Positions 1 through 11,010 of a DNA stretch of 64,000 bases are shown one piece after another. How positions within the stretch are numbered: position 1 is the first letter of the stretch; the number at the start of each line of letters is the position of its first letter. The stretch is from Bolinopsis microptera (taxonomy: Eukaryota > Ctenophora > Tentaculata > Lobata > Bolinopsidae): positions 1-64,000 of the forward strand of contig NW_026971776.1 in NCBI RefSeq assembly GCF_026151205.1, in the 5' to 3' direction. Made by a program: the position numbers and the translations under genes. The notes below the pieces were generated by a model. The model did no database searches. It worked only from the letters and a program-made list of their open reading frames with translations, and was not told the origin of the DNA.

Positions 1-1200
1 GGAAATTTTTAAACAAATCTATTACATTTATTGTAAGATACAGTAAACGTGTGTAAAGGTGAGCACTAATTCAGCAGCCAGCTACGTGGACCACTGGTAG
101 CACTGTTCTCCAGTGATTCTGGAGAACTATTCTGGAGAACTGTTCTGGAGAATTACTAGAACCTGTTGAAGGCTGCTGTTAGAGATCGGTTTCATCTCAG
201 TGGACTAAATGCAGGTTAGTCCAGATGAAAACCTTATTGAAAACCCTACCTCTCTCTCTCTACCTCTCTAATAGTCTGTTCAAATACATGTAACCATACC
301 TCAACAAGGATCTGCAGGTATATTTGGAAACATAATACGTAACAGGAACAATATACAATATATAATACAATATATAATACAGCTCCCACGGTAATGGTGC
401 TGGGGAGAATTACAGCGGAGGGAGAATATTTCTGTCATGGTGGCACCTTACCCTTCTGTCATGGTGGCACCTTACCTTACTGTCATGGTGGCACCCTACC
501 TTTCTGTCAAGCTGAGTAATCACACCTTACAAGCTTACCTATCATATTATTACTACCTTACATATTATTATACTGGTATTACACCAGGTCCCCAGATTCA
601 TTCATACTTATAACAATATAGAACTGTATAATATAGAATACTGTCACACACACACATTACAGCGCGAGCTTTACATAAAGGTCAGGTTAGTGAGTTCCTC
701 TGTGTAACTAGCACAGGTCGTCACCATGGTAACTACAGTAACTAGCACACGCACATAATGGAACTAGTGACAAGAAGCTAACTTTTACTGGTCATGTAGT
801 AAGTACGGGGGATGCTGTCACTTCATAATCTAGGTCATCACCATGGTAACTTAAGTTTAGACAGACACATTGTCTACATCACCATGGTAACTTAAGTTTA
901 GACAGACACATTGTCGTTCTGTCGGAAACTGCATTAAACTAATAATAATAACTGTTCTGGAAAATAACTCATATCTGTTCAACAGACTTCACTCTTTTCA
1001 TAATTTCATTTCAATCTGTGTACAATGAAGTATTCACATGAAAACTATATTCGGCTCAAAATACACATCCAGTAGATTATGTACACAGTAAAATGTGTAA
1101 GGATACTATTACTCTATTACACGCATAGTTCAACATGCAGAATAGCTGTTTTTTCAGATTTTGACACGATTTTAAACTTACTCTGTGTTACTTGCTCCTG
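1..1200. other. No gene recognised; short direct repeats
   Basis: I see no convincing exon here. Two small local duplications are visible. A 24-bp unit containing TGTCATGGTGGCACC is repeated three times at 432-504. A unit of about 40 bp starting CATCACCATGGTAAC is repeated twice at 836-915. The motif CCATGGTAAC also appears at 725-734. The only open frame of note, near 1079, has no coding character. Confidence 0.6.
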
Positions 1201-1202
1201 TG

Positions 1203-1327
1203 GGGTGGTTCACATATTACGTAATCAGCCGAGGGGGAGAGGGGGGGGTTTCCATAGTTACACTACCAGTTACCATAGTTAGGGGTGGTTCACATATTAC
1301 GTAATCAGCCGAGGGGGAGAGGGGTTT
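1203..1327. repeat. Duplicated G-rich repeat with ACATATTACGTAATC
   Basis: A segment of about 42 bp is present twice, at 1203-1244 and 1283-1324. It starts GGGGTGGTTCACATATTACG and ends in a GAGGGGGAGAGGGG tract. A short GTTACCATAGTTA-type spacer separates the copies. The layout of an ATATTACGTAA core beside a G-rich run suggests a dispersed repeat, but I cannot assign a family. Confidence 0.6.
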
Positions 1328-1675
1328 CCAAATGATTACGCTAGTGTAATTTAACACAGTTGTATACTGTATACTGTATACTAACAGGCACCACATCATG
1401 ACATAACGTGTAGTAAGCGAGTGTGAAAGTAGGCGTGGTATGTTATGTACTGTCATAACTAAAGGTCCCACTATCATTGGTCTGTCAGAGCTGGATATTC
1501 CCAATATTACAAAGGAGCAAAGAGAATTACTGCACATTTGCACAAGTCCTTGCACACGCGCATATCTAGTCAGTGATCATAATATTCTTCTAGACTAAAT
1601 TGTAGATGTAAGGATATAGATATAATAGATATAGATAATATTATATAGATTATAGATTATAGATTTATAAGATTT
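1328..1675. other. No gene recognised
   Basis: This stretch is AT-rich and ends in a degenerate TATAGATTATAGAT tract next to the following array. I see no exon with believable splice borders. Confidence 0.5.
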
Positions 1676-1905
1676 ATACTGACAAGATTAATTATACTGA
1701 CAAGATTTATACTATACTGACAAGATTTATACTGAAAATATTTATACCGACAAGATTTATACTGAAAAGATTTATACTGACAAGATTTATACTGACAAGA
1801 TTTATACTGACAAGATTTATACTGACAAGATTTATACTGACAAGATTTATACTGACAAGATTTATACTGACAAGATTTATACTGACAAGATTTATACTGA
1901 CAAGA
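1676..1905. repeat. Minisatellite, 15-bp unit GACAAGATTTATACT
   Basis: About 15 tandem copies of a 15-bp unit are present. The first third, 1676-1770, is more variable than the nearly perfect last 130 bp. Because 15 is a multiple of three, all frames stay open and give low-complexity peptides, which I do not treat as genes. Confidence 0.95.
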
Positions 1906-2198
1906 CTCGTTCTGAGGCATAATATTATATAATAATTTACAATGTTCCTTCTGTTTTGTTTATTTAGCGCAAAGTGTGAGCTTCTGACTAAAGTCCCCAA
2001 CTTTATAAGGTTAAATTAAACTGTTCAAGTTTAAGTTTCCGAGAGGCACACTCTCCACTTTCATGAGCAGTTCATTAAACCTATTCACATTTGTTTAGAC
2101 ACGATTACACACACTGAGACAGTACACAGTGTGCTCACACACTAACATGTTAATAGCCACATTATACCAGTAGTGAGACTTCCTGCTGCCATTACCAT

Positions 2199-2730
2199 TA
2201 CCAGGTAACCAGGTAACCAGGTAACCAGGTAACCAGGTACCTGGTTACCTGGTTACCTGGTACCTGGTAACCTGGTAACCTGGTACCTGGTAACCTGGTA
2301 ACCTGGTACCTGGTAACCTGGTAACCTGGTAACCTGGTAACCTAGTACCTGGTAACCTGGTAACCTGGTAACCTGGTACCTGGTAACCTGGTAACCTGGT
2401 TACCTGGTAACCTGGTAACCTGGTTACCTGGTAACCTGGTTACCTGGTAACCTGGTAACCTGGTAACCTGGTAACCTGGTTACCTGGTAACCTGGTAACC
2501 TGGTAACCTGGTACCTGGTAACCTGGTAACCTGGTAACCTGGTAACCTGGTACCTGGTAACCTGGTAACCTGGTAACCTGGTAACCTGGTACCTGGTAAC
2601 CTGGTAACCTGGTAACCTGGTAACCTGGTAACCTGGTAACCTGGTAACCTGATAACCTGGTAACCTGGTAACCTGATAACCTGGTAACCTGGTACCTGGT
2701 AACCAGGTAACCTGATAACCTGGTAACCAC
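2199..2730. repeat. Minisatellite, 7/8-bp unit (AACCTGGT) with strand switch
   Basis: An array of 530 bp is built from GGTAACCT (8 bp) and GGTACCT (7 bp) units. The first 40 bp run in one orientation (AACCAGGT). The array flips at about 2238 and runs as AACCTGGT from there on, which makes a local perfect palindrome. Scattered GGTTACC and GATAACC variants occur. Flanking sequence with GTTAATAGCCACATTATA is duplicated on both sides, at 2150-2168 and 2741-2759. Confidence 0.95.
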
Positions 2731-2739
2731 ACAGTAACA

Positions 2740-3115
2740 TGTTAATAGCCACATTATATAACCAGTAGTGAGACTGCCATTACAATCTCAACCTTCAGGA
2801 AATTCAATTGCCCACATTTCATAATATATTCAATGCTAATAATGAAGTAACATGTTTTGATAAATTTGCTATTATATAATACCATGTTATAGCCACATAA
2901 ATTAATAATTTCATGGTGTGGGCCCAGGCCGGGTTCGGTGGAACATTCTATTAACAAATTGTGGGGACCACCTCCCTCATCCAAAGTATTAAATTTAGAA
3001 AAGAATTACGATTGACAACAATTCAATTGTCCACATATCTTAATATTATGCAAATAATGAAGTAACATGTTTTGATAAATCTCATCATATAATACCATGT
3101 TAATGTTAACCTCTA
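2740..3115. repeat. Diverged direct duplication, about 90-100 bp copies
   Basis: Two related segments lie about 210 bp apart, near 2815-2895 and 3035-3110. Both carry AATAATGAAGTAACATGTTT followed by ATATAATACCATGTTA. They differ by substitutions and small indels, so the duplication is not recent. No gene is seen in this stretch. Confidence 0.6.
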
Positions 3116-3459
3116 CTTAAATGAATAACTTGGGGTCACCTCCTCCACAGTAATTACGGCCAACAACGCAATTCTTTCAGTATTGAATTATTTAACAAAT
3201 TACCACAAATTCATAACTTGTAACATTATTTACTGTAGCACATAATACAATGGCACTCTGCGCAATGTGCTTACATTACACCACAAAATGTCATGTTATA
3301 CACAGCACAACACAAAGGGAGAATGGTAAAGTGGTGTGGGCTGTAGTTTTAGGTATAATAGGGACCACACCTGCCTCAAGTATAAGCAGTAATACTACAC
3401 TGTATTATAAGACTAGAACAGTGTGTCAAACGCTCCCGGTTAGTACAATGTGTCATTGT
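3116..3459. other. No gene recognised
   Basis: An 88-codon open frame starts at 3250 on the + strand, but it runs into the following repeat array and shows no domain, so I do not call it. Nothing else is recognised. Confidence 0.4.
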
Positions 3460-3657
3460 GTCAGAGTTAGAGGTGCTCTGTTTAAACCCTCCTTCAGTAT
3501 TACTGGAACCAGGTAACCAGGTAACCAGGTAACCAGGTAACCAGGTAACCAGGTAACCAGGTAACCAGGTAACCAGGTGACCAGGTGACCAGGTAACTAG
3601 GTAACCAGGTGTCATGGAGTCAGAGTTAGAGGTGCTCTGTTTAAACCCTCCTTCAGT
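3460..3657. repeat. 8-bp array (AACCAGGT) between 39-bp direct repeats
   Basis: About 13 copies of AACCAGGT occupy 3508-3611. This is the same unit as the 2.2-kb array in reverse orientation. The array is bracketed by two identical 39-bp segments at 3460-3498 and 3619-3657, each starting GTCAGAGTTAGAGGTGCTCT. The bracket suggests that the array expanded inside a tandem duplication or was inserted with it. Confidence 0.9.
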
Positions 3658-3836
3658 GTCACAGTTATTGGAACCCATTTAAGAAAGTTATAATGTAATA
3701 TGTTAATACATGAGATTATTAGATGCGTGACTAAATAACATATAGATTATATTATGTTCTCTGCAGGTCACTTTGTGAAGTGTCGGTAAGAAAATGGTAG
3801 TTTGACAGTGACAATTTAAACCCCTTAAAAGTGTTG

Positions 3837-4041
3837 TCAAATGACCCCTTCCCCACACAGTGTGCCCGCAGCCTGGGCACACTGTGCACCAGTGATCTGT
3901 GATTATGGGTGAATAAGTTTATTAGGATTACTAAACACATTAAACACCTACCTCATCCCACTTCATCATTCGCTTCCATTGTAGCAGGTGCGGCTTGATC
4001 ACCGGAACTGGGATCTTCGACTTGTAATCACCCCTTGGCAT
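3837..4041 (-). CDS. Possible small two-exon gene, 49 residues, unknown function
   Basis: Read on the minus strand, an ATG at 4041 opens 30 codons (to 3952) rich in Lys, Pro and Trp, ending at a GTAGGT donor. A second exon at 3896-3837 follows an ACAG acceptor, keeps phase 0 and closes with TGA. The intron would be 55 bp. The second exon overlaps a perfect 12-bp hairpin. I recognise no family. The case rests only on matching splice borders and phase, and the conceptual protein is very short. It could be a fragment of a longer gene, an upstream exon set or chance. Confidence 0.25.
3856..3886. other. Perfect 12-bp stem hairpin
   Basis: The stem CACAGTGTGCCC pairs exactly with GGGCACACTGTG around a 7-nt loop. 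It lies inside the second exon of the weak minus-strand model above. Its role is unknown. Confidence 0.8.
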
Positions 4042-4458
4042 GACGTTTCTTCTTTATTAGTACACGACTAGTACCATCCCTAAAATATGTTAACATTTCA
4101 GCAAAATGCCAAATTTACAGGAATATTGTGACATGAGATTTTGAAGTGCTTGACAGTCAACCCCTCTAACTAGTGTCGCCTCCCACTACTATTGGAAATG
4201 AGAACACAATTAACTGGGAGCTTTTACTTCCCCGCTAATTTGTACATTTACATTTTACAAGTCGTCTATTGTTGGAGAAATCCACCAGGATTCCCAATTT
4301 ACCAGGACAATTATCCTGAATTTCTGTTCTCTATGTTAATGTAGGGATCATTATTTAAAAATCTTCCTCCTTTTGGCACAATTTGTTTGAGTTCATAAGA
4401 TTTACCTGTGGAACAAAATCATTTGTGCAGTTATGAGTCAGAGCTGAGGGCAATTTAA
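4042..4458. other. No gene recognised
   Basis: AT-rich sequence without an exon I can defend. Confidence 0.4.
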
Positions 4459-4633
4459 GGCAATCATACATGTTCAAAGTATGAATCAGAGGTACTTGAT
4501 CAGATTGGCCTTGAAAATAAAATCTGCTTGGACTGCCGGATACATATTGATAGATTATTCTACTTCAGCATAGTGATAGATCTACAAAAGAAGCTATTTC
4601 GATCATATGGTCTGCTTCGAAAACTATTATAGA
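4459..4633 (+). CDS. Exon-like open frame without a start codon
   Basis: One + strand frame stays open for 57 codons, with ordinary amino-acid content and the segment KICLDCRIHIDRLF followed by a hydrophobic stretch. It has no Met at its start, and the upstream AG (4477-4479) lacks a good pyrimidine tract. It may be an internal exon of the same locus as the better-supported 3'-exon candidate at 5145, with the hAT MITE inserted between them. I recognise no family and give it low weight. Confidence 0.2.
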
Positions 4634-4806
4634 ATTTGACAGTTGGAGGGATCCTGGTTGATACTTTATTTGGATTTGGAATTTATGTAGATCCAGAATT
4701 TCTTGGAGATAAAAGCGTCGTCAGAGTTTTGTCAATACTGAGTTTAATTTTTTTCGTTCATCATAGTATTAAAGTATACAACATTTCTGTTTATAAGACT
4801 CAGAGT

Positions 4807-5093
4807 CAGTGGCGTAACGAAGGGCCCTGCTGACCCCGCTGTGCAGGGGGGCGCCGTCTTAGGGGGGCGCCAAAGCGTCGTTTGAATGTGGGACAATTTC
4901 GAAAACTTAACTAAAGTACTAGCAAAACTGCGCGTTTTGCTCTAGATACACACTTTTTTAGAGATTTTACCGGCGTATTCTCTAATATCACCTAATTTGT
5001 TCAATTTTAGGGAGGGGCACCAAAAGGGGAAGGGGCACCAACAGGGGGCGCCTTTTCGGCAGGGGGGCGCCAACAGGCAACGTTACGCCACTG
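4807..5093. mobile_element. hAT-type MITE, 287 bp, intact
   Basis: The element starts CAGTGGCGTAACG and ends with its reverse complement CGTTACGCCACTG. It is flanked by identical 8-bp duplications CTCAGAGT at 4799-4806 and 5094-5101. An 8-bp duplication with a CAGTGGCG terminus is the hallmark of the hAT superfamily. There is no transposase. Blocks of GGGGCGCC sit inside both ends, so the ends form an extended stem. Two more copies occur at 51.18 kb (5'-truncated) and 58.49 kb (inverted). Confidence 0.92.
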
Positions 5094-5144
5094 CTCAGAG
5101 TTTGTCTCTTTAGCCGTAATTCTCCATTTTTCCTTATCTTGCAG

Positions 5145-5309
5145 GACACAATCACATTCAGAGTCATACCAGGAGGGCTGGAACTGAGATTTAATGGTCT
5201 TTTCAGGGATCTACCAGTCACAGGTTGCATCAAAATATACTCTAAATCGACTCCAGGCGAGAAAAGGGTCATTACATTTAAATATGATTCCCCAACAACT
5301 CAGAATTGA
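5145..5309 (+). CDS. Possible 3'-terminal exon of an unidentified gene
   Basis: A long pyrimidine tract ending CTTGCAG (5138-5144) is followed by 54 open codons and TGA. The predicted segment, beginning DTITFRVIPGGLELRFNG, alternates hydrophobic and polar residues like a beta-sheet domain. A polyadenylation signal AATAAA lies at 5435-5440, about 125 nt past the stop, which fits a terminal exon. I cannot name the domain. The acceptor lies just downstream of the hAT MITE, which would then sit in the last intron. Upstream exons are unclear; the open frame at 4459-4633 is one candidate. Confidence 0.35.
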   Translation, partial: DTITFRVIPGGLELRFNGLFRDLPVTGCIKIYSKSTPGEKRVITFKYDSPTTQN

Positions 5310-6450
5310 AGCCCAGATAATAACCTTATATTTATAGATAAAAACCTTAATTCTAAGCTGCTTTAAATACTTGGTGTAAGACATATTTTTATTGGTAATT
5401 CAAACTTAACGTGGTGAAAGATATAGCTGCGTGCAATAAAAGTTGAGTCCATTTATATCATGGGCATGCAGTGCTACCACATAAAGGTATTTAATCTTTT
5501 AATCTTTTAAATCACTTCTGTTGGTTTTATTCTGTTGAATAATCATAATAATTATTATTATATATTTGGTCTTAACGTCAATGGTAAATGTTATACAAAA
5601 GTGGTCAGACATGAACATTTTGTTTTGATCTAATACTTTAAAACTCTTAGCAAGGTTCTCAAGGTTCTCAATGTTCTCAATATGACACAATACTTAAAGT
5701 GTTGCCAAACTAATGAGTAGGGGAGTTAATAAGCTGGGAATACCCAATGTCTTCGTGAAAATTTTTACAAAATTAGATTAAATGGCAAGATGACTGATCG
5801 TCAGGCTAGTTTACGATAGCCAAGTTAAAATCCCCTACTAATATGTGCCTTTGACTGTAATTCAAAAACAGTCAAAGTATAGTATCTGGTTACCAGATAA
5901 AAATAAGATAAAATAAAATGTTCCGGACAGTATACAATAATTTCAGCAATGGTAATTGTCTAGCTGTAAAGATACACACCCTCGAAAAATGAATAAACCA
6001 ATTCAATAGATTAAATGCTATGAAAATGGTGAAGATTTTAAAAAACTGGGGTTACCAGATCAGGTGTAAGCTAATTTTATAAAAAAAACATAAATAAGGC
6101 AATTAATCCTATTCAAGAAAAAGACAAGAATATAAATGAGTGCTACAACGAATTAGTTAATCATTAATAGCAAAACCAGCCGCTTTGACATCGGCAATTT
6201 TTATTTTTATTATTGATATAAGAATAAGCAGGATAAACATATTTTACCTCATTTAATGAATTTCATTTCGTGGTTTAAATTTTTTTGAAGTAAGGTGCGG
6301 CCCTTTTTTCAAATAGGACTTGAGACCAAATATTCGAATTAAGAAGTAGCGCGCACTAAGTAACAGGTTAGTCCATTAACAATTAATAATGAACAACATC
6401 GTCAATCTGCAATCATGTATAAGGTAAAAATTGACCACTGTTAATGATCT
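5310..6450. other. AT-rich intergenic sequence
   Basis: No exon, array or element end is recognised in this stretch apart from the AATAAA at 5435. Confidence 0.5.
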
Positions 6451-6451
6451 G

Positions 6452-7161
6452 GCCCGGCGCGCGCTACTTCGTAGCTCGTGCCGTCGGGCCATTTCGAGAA
6501 GAAAGCGGCGCGCGCTACTTCGAAGAAATTTAGACGAGTAACATCCGTCAAGGTAAAAATAATTCGTTTACTTTACACATTTACGTGCAAATGTTGAAAG
6601 ACGTCTGACGTCGTTTGATTCATGTTACGTATCCCAAATATTTTCGCGCGCGAAAAATGGCATGCAACGTATGTCAAGACGTCGTCGATTTGATGTTTGA
6701 CGCGCGGCGCGCATTATAATGCTTGCTTCGTTTTTATTCACGATTTCAATCCTTTGCAGTTCGGTGAGACATAGTGTTGCATGTCGCTAATCTACCGAAG
6801 TGGTTGCGAGAAAAATTATTTGATGCGCGGCGCGGCCCATTAGTGCATAGTGCTCCAAGCTTCGTTTCGAAATTGCAAAACTTAAACCGTTATACAAACT
6901 AGGCAATTTTTTATTTGCAGCAAATGTCTAGCATTGAAATAAAATTGAAATAGTTTATTGCTTGCGTCATTGCATTATCTAGGTTGCTATATAATCTGTT
7001 CACAAGGCCGGGGGCTGAAACCAAGTTTTCAATCAAACGCTGTCATTAGTAGTTAACGGATGTTACTCGTCTAAATTTCTTCGAAGTAGCGCACGCCGCT
7101 TTCTTCTCGAAATGTTGCCCGAGGCAATTATTATGAAGCACTAGCAGCGCGCGCGCCGGGC
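6452..7161. mobile_element. Foldback-type element, about 710 bp
   Basis: Both outer ends carry GCCCGGCGCGCGC in inverted orientation. Inner arms of about 67 bp (6482-6548 and 7056-7122) are near-perfect reverse complements, each containing CTTCGAAGAAATTTAGACGA. No coding sequence is present between the arms. I cannot define the target duplication with confidence, so the superfamily is open. The CpG-rich ends stand out against the AT-rich surroundings. Confidence 0.75.
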
Positions 7162-7282
7162 TAGTTTATTAACAACAAACAAATTTGTAGCTATAGCCAT
7201 TGTTACTGGGCGGCGCTCAGCCTGTCATTCCGCCGAATAGCCTGGGTAAGCTGGGGTCCCCACTGCCGTTTTCGAGCGTGCT

Positions 7283-7638
7283 AAATCACTCTACAGTCGA
7301 TCTTCGAGATTGTTCTAAAAGGGTCCCCGACAGTTGAAACTAACTTCAATCGATGTATTTTCGGACGCCGATTCCGAATCACCCCCCATGACATAGGGTT
7401 AAAATGTTCCCCTGATGAGATATTGGCGAAAAACTGTCTCGATCACGTGATATGACCGTATAAGGAATTTAGTCAAATTTCTCAATAGGGTTAGGGTTTC
7501 AGCATATGCTTTTGTTAAGGATTGGGTTAGGGTTAGGGTTGGGATCAGATTACAGGGTTAGGGTTTCGAATAGTCGTTCAGGACCAGCTAGAGAAGGGGT
7601 TGAAAAAGTCACGTGACAGTCGAGTGTAGAGTGATTAA
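7283..7638. mobile_element. MITE-like element with TTAGGG tracts
   Basis: Imperfect inverted termini with AATCACTCTACA lie at 7284 and near 7638, next to a TAA/TTA dinucleotide-rich border. The interior has CACGTGA palindromes and several TTAGGG units (7487-7568). No coding sequence is seen. A Harbinger-like TWA target is possible but not proven. Confidence 0.5.
7487..7568 (+). repeat. Interstitial telomere-like TTAGGG tracts
   Basis: Three short clusters of TTAGGG/GGGTTAGGG occur within 80 bp, the longest with three near-perfect units at about 7533-7551. TTAGGG is the telomere repeat of most animals outside arthropods and nematodes. Here the units are interrupted and sit within a MITE-like element, so they are interstitial, not a chromosome end. 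Confidence 0.7.
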
Positions 7639-7652
7639 TCATCATATTCATC

Positions 7653-8593
7653 CTGCCGTTTTCTCAGAAAAGGAGTAAGTCCATATTTGCCATTTCGAGA
7701 TATTGCGACTTTTGCGTTTATGGTTTTTTCTCCGCTTACTTTTTGCGTAAGATCGAAAGTAAACACGTTGAGTTATCAATAATTAGTCAAATTTTAATTT
7801 GTCAAAAAAATTAAAGCTTTGAGCCGTCCATAAGTTTAGATATAACCATTTTTATGCCAAATAATCGAGCTTATTTTTCATACTGGATGGACTTACTGCC
7901 TTTTCTGAGAAAACTTGGACTTACTTCCTTTTCTGAGAAAAATCTCTGTTCAATATTTTTCTGAGAAGGAAGTAAGTCCAAGCTTTTTACTAAACTTTTG
8001 AGGTTTGGATCTATGTATTTTGGATTATATTGTAAAATATAAACAATTAGGTAAATTTAAATTGCCCTATATCATATAATAAATGTTTTTGAATAATAGT
8101 ATGCCCTTATTTAGGCCAACTCGCCAATTTTGAAAGATTTCAGTGCATTAAATGATATCTTATCGATATTTTGATGAAAATAAACTTTATCTAAAAGATA
8201 TACCTAAACTAAACATTCTCTGCGATTATAACAGCTCAATAACTGCTCCAATGTTTATGTTTTGCGACTAAAATACATCCGGCGTTTTTGAAAATCGGCC
8301 ACCAAATTTTTGTTGAGGCCTTAATGAACATTTTTATCACTTAAGTAAAGTTGAAATGTAATTATACATCGATTCTGAAAATTTCAAGCGAAAATATCAA
8401 TCGGCAGTAAAGTTATGTTCTTTTTGGGAAATCGCTTTCTAAAATTCCGCTTTTAGCATGCTTTTATAGGAAGTAAGTCCAGCTACTTCTTCCTATCACA
8501 GATAATTTATCTCAGAAAAGGCAGTAAGTCCACGGAATTACTTCCTTATCTCAGAAGATTTTCAAGATTTTCTCAGAAAAGGCAGTAAGTCCA
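7653..8593. mobile_element. Family F element, right-truncated copy
   Basis: This is a close copy of the complete F element at 18891-20042. It starts at the same CTGCCGTTTTCTCAG terminus and is collinear until about 8593, where it joins the interior of a family A element. The right terminus is missing. It carries the same iterated AGTAAGTCC motifs and no coding sequence. Confidence 0.85.
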
Positions 8594-8790
8594 ATATTTT
8601 CACGGCTTACGAATTGAAATAAAGCTTATTGAAAAGCGAGCGACCGATTTCATTCTCGGTATCAATTTGCATTTGCGGACGGTTCCTCAAATTAATATCA
8701 GTTTCTTTTGTTTGGAAAAGAGAGACACTGGCAGCGGTTCACTCTACCCATGATTATGGGCTTTGGTCAAATATCATCTCTTTTTGATTA
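8594..8790. mobile_element. Family A element, right part only (A1)
   Basis: This matches the right-hand arm of the complete A copies, ending CCCATGATTATGGG and then GGTCAAATAT. It is more diverged than A2-A4. The left part is replaced by the truncated F copy. It runs directly into a family B copy, the same A-B order seen three more times downstream. Confidence 0.75.
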
Positions 8791-8827
8791 TAATTTCAGA
8801 ATAATTTACACAGTCGAAATTTCATTA

Positions 8828-9582
8828 ATACATACATGTTACATACATGTTACATGGTAAGGTCTCCTCCTAGTCGTTGGAGTGGCCTGCATCACACACA
8901 TCGCGTTGGCGGCGTAACATATGTCTCCACTGTACTCGGTTGATAGCCAAAGCTTCTGTTGTGTCGTTGTCGATGTTTACAAAACACCTGTAAACTTAGC
9001 AGCATCTTCGAGTACGCAGGACTTCCAGTTCTTACGGGGTCTGCCCGTTGACCTCTTTCCATAATTTGGCTTCCAGTTCAACAGAAACCTCGGTAGTCTA
9101 GAGTCTGGCATTCTAACTACATGTCCATACCAACGTAGCCTGGCAGCACTGATAAAAGTCTCAACTGACTTGATGCCAGCCCTCCTAAGAAGTTCGTCGT
9201 TGGTCACATGAAAGAACCATTTAATCCTAAGGATCCTTCTCAAGGAGGTTTGATGGAAAACCTCGAAGCGTTTCATCTGCTTTTTGGTGGTGTTCCAGAC
9301 TTCAGCTCCATACAACAAGATGGTGAGGACAGCAGCCCTATAGATCCTGATCTTGGTTGGAGTCTTTATAGTTCTGCTATTCCAAATATTCCAGAGCTGA
9401 TGAAAGGCGCCATTAGCCTTCTGGATACGGACATCCAGGTCTCTGTTGATTGTCCCATTCCCACTGATAGTTGCACCCAGGTAGACAAAGTTGCTAACCT
9501 GCTCGACGGGTTCACCCTCAACCGACAGCTCAATACAATCATCCTTGATGAAAGGATGAGGAGGTAATTTTAACGATTTCAA
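8828..9582 (-). pseudogene. 3' end of an RTE-like non-LTR retrotransposon reverse transcriptase
   Basis: On the minus strand a 201-codon frame (9582-8977) matches the C-terminal part of RTE-type reverse transcriptases. It carries FVYLGATISGNG, the thumb region with LLYGAEVWN, then FHQTSLRRILRIKW and LRWYGHVVRMPDSRLPR, and the basic tail GKRSTGRPRKNWK. The frame stops at 8977, but a shifted frame continues to about 8876 with typical C-terminal residues, so there is a frameshift. The catalytic palm region and endonuclease are absent, as expected for a 5'-truncated insertion. The tail at about 8828-8855 is an ACATGTATGTA microsatellite. It interrupts the B1 repeat at CATTAATA. Confidence 0.85.
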
Positions 9583-10397
9583 AATTTTACCTTTGAAAAC
9601 TTTTCCTTGTGTTTAGGTAGGCATATCTGTCGATAACAGACTGAATATGGCACTTTTTACTCATTCAAGTTGGCATTAAATTCATATATAATGGCCCTCT
9701 AAATATCGTGGGAAAGCAGAATATATTCGAAATCACGAATGAGCAAAATTCTCACCTTTCGCACATGCAAACTTTGAGCGGACGCGCATACAATATTGAA
9801 TCACTGTAAATTTTTGCATAGTAGTATTTTATATATAGTTTGATAAGCATGCGGAGTTTCAGAAGATTTCAATAAGAACTTGGATCACAACGGGACTCCA
9901 AAGTTGATATAAATCGTGAAAATAACAATTTTCAGTGATTTTAGCTATTTTAAATCAATTTGGGCGTGTCCCCACGTGTGTAACTTTTCGATTTTCAACT
10001 TTAAAACCAGCCTATAACACAATTTAGACCTTTAGGAAGCAAAATTGAGCTCCACAACCCAACAGATGGCCCAACACCAGAGAATACTAATTCACAACTT
10101 TTGTGTTTTTATAAAATTATTCTTCAAAAAATTACTAACTTCAATAGCGAATATCTTTATGAAGGAGTACGGTAGGAAACTTTTCCGGAAGATTTTCAGA
10201 ATGCTTGAACAATTATCTAAGGTGAAAATGTCCTCAGATTTTGAATAAAATTACTTTTTAATGGTGTAAAATCGATTCGAAAAGTTGTTATTTTGTCAAA
10301 AATCAAGTTTTAAAAACTCTTAAATTGATGACGTCATCAAGTGATGATGATGACGATAAATTATTTTTCGATATAATGTAAATTAAAGTATAAACAA

Positions 10398-11010
10398 CTA
10401 GAAACCCGCTAGTCGGAAGCTTTGTTCGAGGAAATTTTAAAAATCAGTTATGTTTTAATTTCTCTTCATCATATAGCTCTGTTATACTGTAGACATAATG
10501 GAATTTATCTAACAATGGCGACAGCGTTGTTAGTATTCGGATACCCAAAACGATACTTTTTACCGCATCAAAAAATACCAATCACAACCAAAGTTATGAA
10601 TATAAGTCATAGCGTGAGCGTAAATGTGAGCTAGTTTTGAAATTATGACGTAGCATACAGCATAACAACGCGCGTAGTTAAGATGTTTTTGCTCGCGCAC
10701 GTGCATTTTAACGTTGCTACGCAACAGCGCAGTAAACCTTTGCTAAAATAACGACATTATTCTAACGGTTATTTTACCTCACTTCCGACGTTAATTATAA
10801 AAAATCTAAAGCCTAAATCAAAATTCTAAGAATGCTATAGCCTATTCCTATCCTTTTTCTACAACCCTGCTAAAAATGGCGAGGTTTCAACTCCATTTGC
10901 GAGCTGGGTTTGGCATCACCAGAGGGTCATTTTGAGGTCGATTTTCGGTGTTTTTTCTTCTATGTCCCCGTTGCCGGGGAAATTTCGTCAAGTTTAAAAT
11001 ATAATATAGA
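10398..11010 (-). mobile_element. Helitron-like non-autonomous element, copy 1 (613 bp)
   Basis: Read on the minus strand the element begins TCTATATTATATTTT and ends CTAG, with flanking A at the 5' side and T at the 3' side, as expected for Helitrons (TC...CTRR inserted between A and T). There is no target duplication. Uninterrupted B repeats (13.17 kb, 16.06 kb) read AAACAATTATTTGC at the site, while B1 reads AAACAA, element, TTAT, which confirms a clean A|T insertion. Only a short 3-bp-stem hairpin (CCG-ACTAG-CGG) precedes the CTAG. No Rep/helicase gene is present. Confidence 0.8.

Noticed and set aside
2424-2754. Three overlapping minus-strand frames in the 8-bp array
   Set aside because: Repeat artefact; every frame reads the same GYQVTRLP pattern.
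9208-9567. 119-codon + strand frame
   Set aside because: It is the complement of the reverse transcriptase fragment on the minus strand, which has clear family motifs.
10422-10634. 70-codon frame repeated in both Helitron copies
   Set aside because: Identical because the copies are young; no domain and no sign of selection can be read from two identical copies.
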